Below, piece by piece: positions 15,996 through 24,771 of a stretch of DNA of 64,000 bases (position 1 is its first letter; each line of letters starts with the position of its first letter). Made by a program: the position numbers and the translations under genes. This DNA is from Methylomonas sp. LW13 (GTDB lineage: Bacteria > Pseudomonadota > Gammaproteobacteria > Methylococcales > Methylomonadaceae). Where the stretch lies: positions 4,278,001 to 4,342,000 of the forward strand of contig NZ_CP033381.1 of assembly GCF_016865255.1 (NCBI RefSeq), in the 5' to 3' direction. The notes beneath the pieces are model-generated. The model saw nothing but the letters and a program-made list of their open reading frames with translations, had not been told where the DNA came from and ran no database searches.

Positions 15996-16880
15996 TTATC
16001 CCTGCCGTAACTGCTGGTAAAGCCCAATTATGCGTTCGACGACAGCCTGATCGGAACCATACAACACGCCGCAATGATTCATAAACGTCGAGCCGTTCGG
16101 ATTTAATACCAGCACATTACCGCGTATATCGCTGACCGGCGCGCCGGCTTCCTGGAACAAACAGGCGGTGGCCGCGTAATCCCACACGCTACCGCCGCCG
16201 TTATCCGGCTTAGGAAATTTGAAATAACACGCCGGCGCCTCAGTCAGCGCTTGGCAGGCATTTAAGGCCGCGCCGCCTTGCAAACGCAGCTTGGCCCCGG
16301 CATAGCCCAACTCAACAGCTATGTGCTGCAATGCGGCCTGCGTAGCGTGATACAGCGGATCTTGGGCAAAGCTTTTATCGGTAATGAATGTCACGACTTG
16401 CGCAGGCGGTGCCGGCTTAAAAGCGTGTTGGTTTTGCCAAGCGCCTTGGCCTTTGATCGCCCGATAGAGCGTATGAGTTAAGGGATCGTAAACGACGCCA
16501 ATCAGCGCCTCTCCGGCGCGCGATACCAAGGCGATGGACACCGAATAACCCGGCACGCCTTCGATAAACGGCAAGGTGCCGTCTAAAGGATCGATACACC
16601 AGAAATAGTCGTGTTGCAGACGCGCGCCGTCATCTGGACTTTCTTCCGACAATAAGGCCAAATCGTATCTGGCGCAGATCGGCCGCAAGGTTTGCAGAAT
16701 AATCTCCTGACTCAAATGATCGATTTCCGTCACTACCCGAGCAGCCAGACTGGCGCCGCCGTCTTTGCTGTTTACAACAACCGCAGTATGCGCAGACTTG
16801 GCAATCAATTGTCCGGCCTGCATCGCCGCGGAGATGGCACACTGGCCGAGTAAATACAGATCGTCCGTTGACAAGCGCAT
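15996..16880 (-). CDS. Inositol monophosphatase / CysQ-family phosphatase
   Basis: A 294-residue Mg2+-dependent phosphatase of the IMPase superfamily. The metal-site signatures are LLSEESPDDG (Glu), CIDPLDGTLPFIEG (Asp-Asp) and WDYAATACLFQEAG (C-terminal Asp). Both CysQ-type 3'(2'),5'-bisphosphate nucleotidase and inositol phosphatase activities are possible; the proximity to a kinase-fold protein does not resolve this. AGGAGA lies six bases before the ATG. It is 17 bases downstream of the APH-like kinase gene, so the two are an operon. Confidence 0.85.
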   Translation of the reverse strand: MRLSTDDLYLLGQCAISAAMQAGQLIAKSAHTAVVVNSKDGGASLAARVVTEIDHLSQEIILQTLRPICARYDLALLSEESPDDGARLQHDYFWCIDPLDGTLPFIEGVPGYSVSIALVSRAGEALIGVVYDPLTHTLYRAIKGQGAWQNQHAFKPAPPAQVVTFITDKSFAQDPLYHATQAALQHIAVELGYAGAKLRLQGGAALNACQALTEAPACYFKFPKPDNGGGSVWDYAATACLFQEAGAPVSDIRGNVLVLNPNGSTFMNHCGVLYGSDQAVVERIIGLYQQLRQG

Positions 16881-16897
16881 CGGTTCTCCTGGTAATT

Positions 16898-17869
16898 TTA
16901 TAATTGGGCGATGACTTGCCGCGCCAGCCGTTCACTATAGCTGTTGGGGGACCAATAGCCGGGACTCCAGCCTTTTAAAAAGCGGTGAAAATCGGTCCAA
17001 GCTACTGGATAAAGTGCCCGCCAATCACGTTCGACCGCATCGGCATCGACGGGTTTTTGTTGACGCCGCAACGCCTGTTGCAAAGCCTGAAAATAAATAT
17101 CCAGCAATTCGCTCTCTCGGCGTTGACATTCTTCCTGGCCCAAACAGCTATCGATAAAATACGCGACATCCTTGATTCCGCAACCGCCGCCGACATATTG
17201 AAAATCCACTGCCGCGACCCGACTGCCGTCCGCCGAAAAACAAAAATTGGCCAATTTGGCATCGCCGTGCACAAAGGTTTGATAAGGCGTATCGCGCAGT
17301 TTTTGATCAATCATCGGCGCGGCATTTTTCAAGACAATATCCTGCAAGGCCTCCCATTCGTTGGGCCGGGTTTGCAGATGCCAATAAGTGCCGGTGGGCC
17401 ACAAACCACTGGGTTTTTCACCGATAAACGTGGCATGGAAATTGGCCAGCCAATTTAAACATGTGCGTATCTCCCGTTCCCCGGCCCGCGAGCGGCGTTG
17501 CGGAAACCCCACCGGATGCAGATCTTCCAAGACCATGACTATATCCTCACCGAACATTTCGAAAGCTAAACACGCCGGGACTCGGCAATCCGCATCGCAA
17601 CGTTTGGCCCAGCTTTGGTACCAGGCCGCCTCTATCTGATAAGAGCGGACTTTGCGCCGATGCGACAGGTCTTCATTGGAACCGGGCGTTTGCAGACTTT
17701 GTGCCGACAGTTTTACGTGTTTGACGATCACGCTAGCGCTGTCGCAGCCGCTTAAGCCATAGCGCAAGATATAGCCGTAGCCGCTCCACAGACTTTGAAT
17801 GGTTTCAAGTTGAAATGCATCATCGGCACCGGTCGCCTGAAGCACGAGATCGCGAATGGTATTTTGCAT
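16898..17869 (-). CDS. APH/choline-kinase-like phosphotransferase
   Basis: A 323-residue small-molecule kinase of the aminoglycoside/choline phosphotransferase fold. The catalytic loop is [12 protein letters not shown] (HGD.K.xN) and the metal-binding segment is [31 protein letters not shown] near the hinge marks the N-lobe end. Members phosphorylate alcohols such as choline or sugars, or act in unknown metabolic repair; resistance is not implied. It is first in a two-gene unit with the IMPase, a kinase/phosphatase pairing that may act on related metabolites. It is divergent from the threonine aldolase gene. Confidence 0.75.
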   Translation of the reverse strand: MQNTIRDLVLQATGADDAFQLETIQSLWSGYGYILRYGLSGCDSASVIVKHVKLSAQSLQTPGSNEDLSHRRKVRSYQIEAAWYQSWAKRCDADCRVPACLAFEMFGEDIVMVLEDLHPVGFPQRRSRAGEREIRTCLNWLANFHATFIGEKPSGLWPTGTYWHLQTRPNEWEALQDIVLKNAAPMIDQKLRDTPYQTFVHGDAKLANFCFSADGSRVAAVDFQYVGGGCGIKDVAYFIDSCLGQEECQRRESELLDIYFQALQQALRRQQKPVDADAVERDWRALYPVAWTDFHRFLKGWSPGYWSPNSYSERLARQVIAQL

Positions 17870-18001
17870 GGGTGGAGAGTGCCTTAAAAGATTGCTATTT
17901 TCCGGGAATACGCCGAACGAAAGCCAGGCTCGCGTGTCGGATTGCGGTATCGTTGGTATAGTTCATACCGTCGTATAGCCCATACATTAAACATCACCGC
18001 C

Positions 18002-19063
18002 ATGATAGCAACCATGAATTTTGCATCCGATAACTGGGCCGGCGCTCATCCGGCCATTTCCCAACGCTTGTTGGCAGCCTCCGCGGGCTTTTCGGCCCCC
18101 TATGGCGCCAGCGCGCTGGATCGCAAAATCGAGCAACAGTTTAACGAGCTATTCGAACGGGAAGTCGCAGTCTATTTCGTCAGCACCGGCACAGCCGCCA
18201 ATTCGCTGGCGCTGGCGGCCGTCAACCGTCCGGGCGGCGTCTCGTTTTGCCATCGAGAAGCACACATGCTGGAAGACGAATGCGGCGCACCGGAGTTTTT
18301 CACGCATGGCGCACGATTAGCACCGGTGGACGGCGACAACGGCAAAATCGATCCGGAAAATCTGAAAGCGGAAATCGAGCGTTTCCCGCCTAATTTTGTG
18401 CATGCCGGCCAACCCATGGCCATTTCCATCACTCAGGCCACCGAGATCGGCACGCTTTATCAACCGGAGGAGATTGCCGCGATTGCCGACATTGCCCAAA
18501 CTTACGGCTTACCCTTGCACATGGACGGCGCGCGCTTTGCCAATGCGCTAGTCTCGCTGGGGTTAACGCCTGCGGAAATGAGCTGGAAACTAGGGATAGA
18601 TATTGTGTCTTTCGGCGCCACCAAAAACGGCTGCTGGTGCGCGGAAGCCTTGGTGTTTATGAATCCGGCACAGGCCAAAGATTTACCGTTTATCCGCAAG
18701 CGCGCCGCGCAGTTGGTATCTAAAAGCCGATTTATCGCCTGTCAGTTTGAAGCGTATTTAGACGACGGACTTTGGCTGAATCTCGCCTGCCACGCCAACG
18801 CGATGGCGGCGCGTTTGCAAAACGGCATTGCCCACTCAAAAAACGCCCGCCTGGCCTGGCATGCAGAAGCCAATGAGGTGTTTGCCGTGCTAAACCAAAC
18901 GCACGCGGACCGCTTGCAACAACAAGGGGCGGTGTTTTACCCCTGGAATCCGCCGCGCGCAAACCCTGGCCTGGTGGCCGACCAGGAAGTATTGGTGCGT
19001 TTGGTCACCAGTTTTGCGACGCAGGCTGAGCAAGTCGATGCCTTTATCGAGCGTTTGGGCTGA
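18002..19063 (+). CDS. ltaE: Low-specificity threonine aldolase
   Basis: A PLP-dependent aldolase (353 residues from this start) cleaving L-threonine or allo-threonine to glycine and acetaldehyde. It shows NFASDNWAGAHP at the N-terminus, the HMLEDECGAPEFF region, LPLHMDGARFANAL (PLP Asp) and the Schiff-base lysine in SFGATKNGCWCAEA. The start is uncertain between ATG 18002 and ATG 18014, neither with a strong ribosome binding site; upstream in-frame sequence does not look like protein. A minor role supplying glycine or one-carbon units is likely. Confidence 0.88.
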   Translation: MIATMNFASDNWAGAHPAISQRLLAASAGFSAPYGASALDRKIEQQFNELFEREVAVYFVSTGTAANSLALAAVNRPGGVSFCHREAHMLEDECGAPEFFTHGARLAPVDGDNGKIDPENLKAEIERFPPNFVHAGQPMAISITQATEIGTLYQPEEIAAIADIAQTYGLPLHMDGARFANALVSLGLTPAEMSWKLGIDIVSFGATKNGCWCAEALVFMNPAQAKDLPFIRKRAAQLVSKSRFIACQFEAYLDDGLWLNLACHANAMAARLQNGIAHSKNARLAWHAEANEVFAVLNQTHADRLQQQGAVFYPWNPPRANPGLVADQEVLVRLVTSFATQAEQVDAFIERLG

Positions 19064-19149
19064 GGGCAGCCGATTTTGCGCGTCTATCGCCCCAAACTCC
19101 CAGCTGCCATGTACTGGTTAGTCACGCAACAGACCGGCTACGGCAGGCT

Positions 19150-21021
19150 ATGAACTTGCCTGCCACCACAAATAATTTGCAGCAGCGCGGCTCATGGCGG
19201 CGCAAGATGGCTATTACGCTGCTGATGCTTGGGTTATTTTGCCTGGCCCTATGGTGGCAGCGTTCAGTTATGCTGGAGTTACTACTGCAACAGGCGCTGA
19301 AACAAACCTCGCTAAGCTCACCCTCGCTGTCGGGGCTGTCGTTTGATTCCAAGCAAGCCAAGCTGGCTGAAATCAGCTTCGGCCTAGCCACACCGACTGG
19401 CAACTTATCGGTTGCGATGCAGAATGTTTCTACCGATTACGATCTGGAAAAACGAACTATCAGCAACGTCAGCATCGGTCACGCCGCGCTAAAATTCAAC
19501 TACCACCCTACCGACCAAGCTGCGACGCAGACATCGGAAAACAATTCCATCAGCTTACCGCTGGACCGATTGAGCATCGCGAAACTGGAAGTTGATGTAG
19601 ATACGCCTTGGGGCTTGAGCAGCTTTGCTGGTCAAGCGGACGTCACACGAGGTGCGGCCGATGCCATCGATGCAAGGTTTCAGGATGCCCAACAATCCAT
19701 TCACCTAGATATCGAACCCGGTTTTAGCGCCGCCAAACTCAAGGTCCAACGGCTGCCAGCTGGCAATATATTCGAACTAAATGCCAGCCAACTGGATGGT
19801 CCGGCCAAGCAAATTAAGCTGGATGCCGGCGCGCTGTCGCTGATCGAGTGGCTTAACAACAGCCTATTGATACCACAAGCTTTGCGGGCAAAAACCCAGT
19901 CATACGACTTAGCCAAATTAAACCCGCTACTAAGCGCAACGCAGCTCAGTGCAAACGCCACTACGCCGGACAACTTTGCCACTCTGCAAGCTGAAGCCTT
20001 TCTGACAAAAGATAAACAGTCTCTGCTGGCTATGGATTTGTCGATGACGAACAAGCAAACAATCGATATGAACGGCCGCCTGGACATGGCCGCCAGCGAG
20101 GCATTCGATTTAATCAAGCCCTGGTTACCGGCCATGGCGGCTAGTTGGACGGTTGCCGACGGTGAAGTGCGGGGAAATCTGCAACTGCATAGGCCAAGCA
20201 ATCAAAATGTTTCCGGAACGGCACAATTGATTATCGCCGATTTGGCCTTGACGGCCGGCGCGGCGAAAATCGAGAACGGCAAGGTGGAACTGAACATTCC
20301 GGAGCTGGCTGCTCGCGCCGTGGACTTGTCTGCCGAGATACCTACGCTGGGATTAGGTAAAGACTTAATAGCGCAAAATCTTAGTATCAAGGCCCGCTAT
20401 CTCGATCAGGCACTGACACTAAGCCAAGCCAATCTGGCAATATTCGGCGGCATCATGGAATTGAAACCGGACAAAATACGACTGGAAGAAACGCCGATAC
20501 TGCTGACTTTACGACTGCATGACATCGATCTGTCGCAACTTTTAATAAGCCTGCATTATCCGAATATTTCCGGAACCGGCTCAATAGACGGCGAACTACC
20601 GTTGCAGTTGTCCGCCGGGGCCATAGATGTGCAAGACGGCAGCCTCAGCGGCACACAGCCGGGTGTGTTACGCTATGTGGGACCGGCCGATAGTCAGAAT
20701 ATCGCCTTTAAGGCTCTCAAAAACCTGGTTTACCGGAATCTGCAAGCCAAGGTAAATTATCGCCCAAACGGCGACTATCACCTGGGCTTACGCCTGGAAG
20801 GCAATAACCCGGAAGTATTGTCCGGCCATCCGCTGGCGTTTAACCTAAATATCAGCGGCCAGCTACCCGAGTTGCTACAAAAAGGTATTTTAGCCGGAGA
20901 TTTGGAACGGACCATTCTGGAACAGGCTATCGCCAAACCGGCCGATGCTGGAGCATCGCCCAAGCCCCCAAGCGGGGATCAATCACCCAAACCGCCGCCG
21001 GCGGACCGGAGGAATCAATGA
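19150..21021 (+). CDS. ydbH: YdbH-family AsmA-like envelope lipid-transport protein (short form)
   Basis: A 623-residue inner-membrane-anchored periplasmic protein of the YdbH type, one of the AsmA-like bridge proteins thought to carry phospholipid to the outer membrane. It has an N-terminal membrane helix (about residues 15-35), a long beta-rich body of AsmA-like repeats and a C-terminal Pro/Lys/Asp-rich tail (SPKPPSGDQSPKPPPADRR). E. coli YdbH has about 880 residues, so this is a shorter version. Identification rests mainly on the two following genes, which match YnbE and YdbL in order and size. Its stop overlaps the ynbE start by four bases. Confidence 0.78.
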   Translation: MNLPATTNNLQQRGSWRRKMAITLLMLGLFCLALWWQRSVMLELLLQQALKQTSLSSPSLSGLSFDSKQAKLAEISFGLATPTGNLSVAMQNVSTDYDLEKRTISNVSIGHAALKFNYHPTDQAATQTSENNSISLPLDRLSIAKLEVDVDTPWGLSSFAGQADVTRGAADAIDARFQDAQQSIHLDIEPGFSAAKLKVQRLPAGNIFELNASQLDGPAKQIKLDAGALSLIEWLNNSLLIPQALRAKTQSYDLAKLNPLLSATQLSANATTPDNFATLQAEAFLTKDKQSLLAMDLSMTNKQTIDMNGRLDMAASEAFDLIKPWLPAMAASWTVADGEVRGNLQLHRPSNQNVSGTAQLIIADLALTAGAAKIENGKVELNIPELAARAVDLSAEIPTLGLGKDLIAQNLSIKARYLDQALTLSQANLAIFGGIMELKPDKIRLEETPILLTLRLHDIDLSQLLISLHYPNISGTGSIDGELPLQLSAGAIDVQDGSLSGTQPGVLRYVGPADSQNIAFKALKNLVYRNLQAKVNYRPNGDYHLGLRLEGNNPEVLSGHPLAFNLNISGQLPELLQKGILAGDLERTILEQAIAKPADAGASPKPPSGDQSPKPPPADRRNQ

Positions 21022-21215
21022 ACTGGAAAGCTGCAAATAGCGCGGCCATCTTGTGCGGCAGCATCTACCTGACGGGGTGTTCGCCCTCCGTCAGGTTGGA
21101 AGCGCCGGACAAACCGATTGAGATCAATATGAACGTCAAAATCGAACACGAAATCCGTCTGAAAGTGGAAAAAGACGTAGACGAATTGCTTTCCAGCCAA
21201 AAAGGCTTGTTTTAA
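21018..21215 (+). CDS. ynbE: YnbE-like outer-membrane lipoprotein
   Basis: A 65-residue lipoprotein. The signal peptide ends in the lipobox LTGC, followed by SPSVRLEAPDKPIEINMNVK, the sequence style of YnbE. In E. coli YnbE stacks with YdbH to form an intermembrane bridge. The ATGA overlap with the ydbH stop and the eight-base gap to ydbL indicate one operon. It is short but well supported by context. Confidence 0.82.
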   Translation: MNWKAANSAAILCGSIYLTGCSPSVRLEAPDKPIEINMNVKIEHEIRLKVEKDVDELLSSQKGLF

Positions 21216-21223
21216 AGGAGCGA

Positions 21224-21568
21224 GTGATGAAAAACAAAAATTTGCTATCAATTTTGGCGCCTTTGTTTCTGGGCTTATGTCTGACCGCCCTACCGGTCAA
21301 CGCCACCGATCTAGCCCAGGCAAAATCGGCTGGGTTGGTGGGTGAACAAATGAACGGTTTCCTGGGCCTAGTCAAGCCCGATGCATCGGCCGAGATAAAA
21401 GCCCTGGTTGAAAGCATTAACGCCCAACGCCTGGCGGAATATCAACGCATAGCGGCTAAAAACGGCGTTGCTGTGGAGGAAGTAGGTCGACTGACCGCTC
21501 AGAAAGTGATAGGCCAAGCGGCACCGGGACAATTTGTAGAAACGGCTTCCGGCTGGACGCAGCGCTGA
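21224..21568 (+). CDS. ydbL: YdbL-like periplasmic protein (DUF1318)
   Basis: A 114-residue secreted protein with a signal peptide (about residues 1-25, ending PVNA). The mature part is helical and contains KSAGLVGEQMNGFLGLV and AAKNGVAVEEVGRLTAQK, typical of YdbL. YdbL chaperones the YnbE-YdbH bridge by preventing lipoprotein multimerisation. It is the last gene of the ydbH-ynbE-ydbL operon, with AAAGGAG before the ATG. No clear terminator follows immediately. Confidence 0.85.
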   Translation: MMKNKNLLSILAPLFLGLCLTALPVNATDLAQAKSAGLVGEQMNGFLGLVKPDASAEIKALVESINAQRLAEYQRIAAKNGVAVEEVGRLTAQKVIGQAAPGQFVETASGWTQR

Positions 21569-21882
21569 CAGGCAAGAGCCTATAAGACAATACTGCACGG
21601 TATTCAAACGGCTCGAGATTTAGCCGGCAGCAAAGTAGAAATACCGTCATTTGTTCGCAGTGGCACTAATAAGTCAAATTTAGCTATCTCCCGACCTAAA
21701 CCTGAACATCACCAGCACCACTCGGGAGAAGTTACCTTGCGATCCCACTTAGTCAAGGCGAGCACAACTCGTTAAAACCGCTGGCTGGACAAGCAATTAG
21801 CTCTCTAAAGCGTCAATAATCAGACGATTCGGTCATTCGCTCACGCCGAGGAGAAACCAGGCACAATGCCCACAAAATCAAT
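21569..21882. other. Intergenic stretch without a recognised feature
   Basis: About 314 bases between ydbL and the candidate small-RNA gene. No ORF with coding character, repeat or tRNA-like fold was recognised on either strand. Confidence 0.5.
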
Positions 21883-21901
21883 GTGCGACAAATTGTCACA
21901 C
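21883..21901. promoter_or_regulatory. Operator-like dyad upstream of the candidate small RNA
   Basis: GTGCGACAA-A-TTGTCACAC is a 9-bp-arm dyad with a single mismatch, ending seven bases before the -35 hexamer and centred near -52 from the predicted transcription start. This is a typical activator position. The core resembles but does not match a CRP/FNR site (spacing seven rather than six). Confidence 0.45.
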
Positions 21902-21908
21902 TTTTTTA

Positions 21909-21937
21909 TGGACAGCTACATTTTAATCCAATAGAAT
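21909..21937 (+). promoter_or_regulatory. Sigma-70-like promoter
   Basis: TGGACA (21909-21914) and TAGAAT (21932-21937) are separated by exactly 17 bases, each five of six matches to consensus. No gene start follows on this strand; the transcript would run to the terminator at 22103-22127. Confidence 0.6.
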
Positions 21938-21943
21938 GCGCCC

Positions 21944-22128
21944 ACTTTCAGCGAAACGCAGATGATTCGAAAGGATCATGACCGTTAAATGAGGGGGGGG
22001 ATAGGCGACCGTTAATCCGGTATAAGAACAACAATAAACGCAAGAAATTAACCTGCCGTACAACGGTAGGCGTCCAATCAATATAAAAAATAACACCGGA
22101 CGAAGCCCACTTTATGTGGGCTTTTTTA
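21944..22128 (+). ncRNA. Candidate small RNA, about 185 nt
   Basis: Inferred from a promoter, an intervening non-coding stretch and a rho-independent terminator, all on the plus strand. Internal structure includes hairpins ATGAT-N8-ATCAT (21962-21979) and CCTGCCG-TACAA-CGGTAGG (22052-22070), a GACCGTTAA repeat at 21980-21988 and 22007-22015, and a run of eight G (21993-22000). It matches no RNA family I recognise, including 6S, tmRNA and CsrB. The only ORFs inside are a few codons long. Confidence 0.5.
22103..22127 (+). terminator. Rho-independent terminator
   Basis: AAGCCCAC-TTTAT-GTGGGCTT (22103-22123) is a perfect 8-bp stem running into six T (22122-22127). It ends the candidate small RNA and lies just before the stop of the convergent lipoprotein gene. 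Confidence 0.85.
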
Positions 22129-22144
22129 TGCCTGCCGTTCTAGC

Positions 22145-22918
22145 TCACATACCCGCCACTTTTTTATCGTCTTCTTCCTGAAAATTCCTGTAATTGATCG
22201 ATATTTTTAAGCCGGCAAAGCGGCCGGACATCTTGATCAATTCGGAGGTGGTTTTATCGAACATCAACCTGACTTCGCTCAAAGCTCTGTCCTCGTAACC
22301 TTCTTCGATATCCTTGGCATCCAGCCGAAAATGGTAAAGATACACTTCCTGTTTTTCTTCATCGGTGATTTCCAGCGGCTCGCCCAGTTGTTTAATTACC
22401 GTGGCTTTTTTTGGCAGCAGCGCGGCGATTTTCTCCATTTGATCAGCCTTCGCTCTTAACTGTTTTTTCTCTTCGTTGATTTCCGCACCGCCCAGCGAAC
22501 GAAATGAAGCCTCCAAAAACTCCGGCGGAGCGATTTGTAAGAATAGGTTGGAGAAAGTCCAGTCAGTGATTTTATCTTCCTTGTTAAAGGCCAGATCCAG
22601 ATAAAAACTGATTTCCGGCGCAATCAGCTTGCTGTCTTTGTCGATCTTACGAAACCAATAGCGCCAGCGTTTGCCGTCCCCGGTATGCTCTTCGCTACTG
22701 GCATGCAACTTAGCCAGCGACACAAAATCTTCGCTGAGCAGTTTGGGTTGCTTAAAATGCACGGTGAAATCTTCTTTAGATGTCACCGCAAAATAACGAT
22801 CAAACTCGTCCATTTGCAAATAAGTCTGGTAGGCGTGCAACCAGTGCAAACAACCTGTCATGCTGCTGAGTAATACAAAAGCCAGAGACAGGCGAAAAAA
22901 GCGGTTAATTTTAGTCAT
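22145..22918 (-). CDS. Lipoprotein of unknown function
   Basis: A 257-residue predicted lipoprotein: the N-terminal signal ends in the lipobox MTGC (LSSMTGCLHW). The mature protein is charged and mixed alpha/beta, with a Lys/Glu-rich middle (EEKKQLRAKADQMEKIAALL) and an acidic C-terminus. I recognise no domain. It follows hslO after a seven-base gap and has a strong Shine-Dalgarno (GAGGGGG), so it is co-transcribed with that redox chaperone gene. Its 3' end faces the small-RNA terminator. Confidence 0.7.
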   Translation of the reverse strand: MTKINRFFRLSLAFVLLSSMTGCLHWLHAYQTYLQMDEFDRYFAVTSKEDFTVHFKQPKLLSEDFVSLAKLHASSEEHTGDGKRWRYWFRKIDKDSKLIAPEISFYLDLAFNKEDKITDWTFSNLFLQIAPPEFLEASFRSLGGAEINEEKKQLRAKADQMEKIAALLPKKATVIKQLGEPLEITDEEKQEVYLYHFRLDAKDIEEGYEDRALSEVRLMFDKTTSELIKMSGRFAGLKISINYRNFQEEDDKKVAGM

Positions 22919-22925
22919 AGCCCCC

Positions 22926-23807
22926 TCAGTGCCGGGTAGGCGAGTGATTATCAGTTTCGGCTGCCGGATTGGTCAGCAGGTTCTCCACATCAACCTTGTC
23001 AAAGCGGTATTGCGCTCCGCAAAATTGGCAATCGACTTCGATGTCGTCGCGTTCCTGCAAAATTGCTTCCAACTCTGACCGCCCCAATGCCGCTAAAGTG
23101 CCGCCGATTTTTTGCCGTGAGCAATTGCATTTAAATTCCACCGGCTCCGGATCGTAAATCCTGACCTTTTCTTGATGAAATAAACGGTGCAATAAGTCCT
23201 CGCAATCCAGACTCAACAGTTCGTCGGCGGTAACGGTATTCGCCAATATTTCGATGCGTTCCCAGTCGGCTTTGTTCTGATTGCTACTCGGTAACTCCTG
23301 GATGAACAGGCCGGCCGCATGGGTTTGATTGGCAAACAGCCACAACCGGGTATCGAGTTGCTCGGACTGAGTGAAATAGGTCCTCAACACATCCGCCAGC
23401 GTTTCCGCCTCCACACCGACGATACCTTGATAAGGTTCGGCATTCTCCGATTCCACGGTCAATACCAATCGGCCGCCCTCACCTACCATGTCCAGCAAAT
23501 TTGCGCCGGCGACAGTGGCCTCACTGCGCACCAAGCCCCTGATTTGCCGTTCGTTGCTGGATTGCGCTACCAGGGCTTTCAAATCGCCGCCGCCCTGAAT
23601 CTGCATGATCATCGCGCCTTTAAACTTGATGGTTGCCGACAACAACACCACCGCCGCCAAGGCTTGTCCCATTTGCGCATCGACGGCATCATTGACTAAA
23701 TGTTGATATTGTTTAGCTTGCTTCCAACTTTGTTCCAGCCGCACCCATTCGCCACGAACTCCGTGTTCCTCGAAAATAAAGCGGCGTAAGCAATCTTGTT
23801 GTTTCAT
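22926..23807 (-). CDS. hslO: Hsp33 redox-activated chaperone
   Basis: A 293-residue cytoplasmic holdase activated by oxidation. The C-terminal zinc module carries the four cysteines as KCNCS and CQFCG, separated by about 30 residues, as in canonical Hsp33. The N-terminal domain shows FIFEEHGVRGEWVRLEQSW and MQIQGGGDLKALVAQ. It is divergent from msrA, an oxidative-damage repair gene, with only 75 bases between the starts, so common control by oxidative stress is plausible. The lipoprotein gene follows in the same transcript. Confidence 0.95.
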   Translation of the reverse strand: MKQQDCLRRFIFEEHGVRGEWVRLEQSWKQAKQYQHLVNDAVDAQMGQALAAVVLLSATIKFKGAMIMQIQGGGDLKALVAQSSNERQIRGLVRSEATVAGANLLDMVGEGGRLVLTVESENAEPYQGIVGVEAETLADVLRTYFTQSEQLDTRLWLFANQTHAAGLFIQELPSSNQNKADWERIEILANTVTADELLSLDCEDLLHRLFHQEKVRIYDPEPVEFKCNCSRQKIGGTLAALGRSELEAILQERDDIEVDCQFCGAQYRFDKVDVENLLTNPAAETDNHSPTRH

Positions 23808-23882
23808 GATTTAGTGGAATCCTCTTAAATAAGCGGAGATTATAATCCGCACACCCTCATCATTCGACCTCGGGATGCACTC

Positions 23883-24515
23883 ATGTCTTTTCTATTCAAA
23901 AAAACCGCCATGCCCAGCGCCGACCAAGCCTTACCGGGACGTCAGCAAGCCATAGACAGCGGCCTATTTCACGCCGTCAACGGCCATCCTATCCATCCGC
24001 CGTTTCCGGCGCATCTGCGACAAGCCGTGTTCGGCATGGGCTGTTTCTGGGGTGCCGAGCGTAAATTCTGGCAACAAGCCGACGTATTCAGCACCGCAGT
24101 GGGCTATGCCGGCGGCTTTACACCCAACCCAACTTATCAGGAAATTTGCACCGGCATGACCGGCCACGCCGAAGTGGTGTTGGTGGTGTTCGACCCGAGC
24201 GTAGTGTCTTACCAGGGTTTATTGGCAATATTTTGGGAATCTCACAATCCCACCCAAGGCATGCGACAAGGCAACGATGTCGGCACCCAATACCGATCAG
24301 TCATCTATTGCCAGGACGACCAATATGAAACAGCCGTGGCAAGCCAACAACAATACCAAGCGAAATTAACAGCCGCCGGCTTTCCAGCAATAACCACCGA
24401 AATCCGCAATGCTCCGACTTTTTATTACGCCGAGGAAGATCATCAACAGTATCTGGCTAAAAACCCGTCCGGTTACTGCGGCTTGGGCGGCCTGGGTGTC
24501 TGTTTTTCCAGATAG
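23883..24515 (+). CDS. msrA: Peptide methionine sulfoxide reductase A
   Basis: A 210-residue MsrA reducing methionine-S-sulfoxide. The active-site motif is [14 protein letters not shown] (catalytic Cys in GCFW, about residue 56). [20 protein letters not shown] and [11 protein letters not shown] follow, then QYRSVIYC and [11 protein letters not shown]. The C-terminal [11 protein letters not shown] holds the resolving cysteines. An extension of about 45 residues precedes the core and includes no obvious signal peptide, so the enzyme is cytoplasmic. It is divergent from hslO, consistent with a shared oxidative-stress role. Confidence 0.95.
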   Translation: MSFLFKKTAMPSADQALPGRQQAIDSGLFHAVNGHPIHPPFPAHLRQAVFGMGCFWGAERKFWQQADVFSTAVGYAGGFTPNPTYQEICTGMTGHAEVVLVVFDPSVVSYQGLLAIFWESHNPTQGMRQGNDVGTQYRSVIYCQDDQYETAVASQQQYQAKLTAAGFPAITTEIRNAPTFYYAEEDHQQYLAKNPSGYCGLGGLGVCFSR

Positions 24516-24771
24516 CCGAATCGCCGAGAAATGCTAAGGCATTATAAGACTTGAGATTATTGTTTCCCCGCCATCCCGGGAGAGTTTTTCCGGTTGACTT
24601 TTAGGAAAAAATCCTTCAATTTACGCGCTTGGTGTGGCTCTCCCTCTGCGCTCGGTTATAGCCGAACAAGCCCTAAAGGGCAGTCATCCAAATAGAGCTT
24701 TAAAACTAATATTAGTCTTAACAACACAAAACCGTACTCTGTCTCATCAACAGATTACCAGGAGGAAACAT
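24516..24771 (+). promoter_or_regulatory. xoxF leader region
   Basis: A 256-base gap before xoxF. A TTGACT (about 24594) and a small palindrome AGGA-N5-TCCT just after it suggest a promoter region, but no good -10 is evident. AGGAGG at 24760-24765, six bases before the ATG, is a near-perfect ribosome binding site and fixes the xoxF start. Confidence 0.4.

Noticed and set aside
21883-21901. CRP/FNR site for the small RNA promoter
   Set aside because: The half-sites are similar but the spacer is seven bases and one arm has a mismatch; the dyad is kept as generic.
21944-22128. 6S RNA, tmRNA or CsrB identity for the candidate small RNA
   Set aside because: No long terminal pairing with a central bubble as in 6S, no tRNA-like ends as in tmRNA, and no series of GGA loops as in CsrB.
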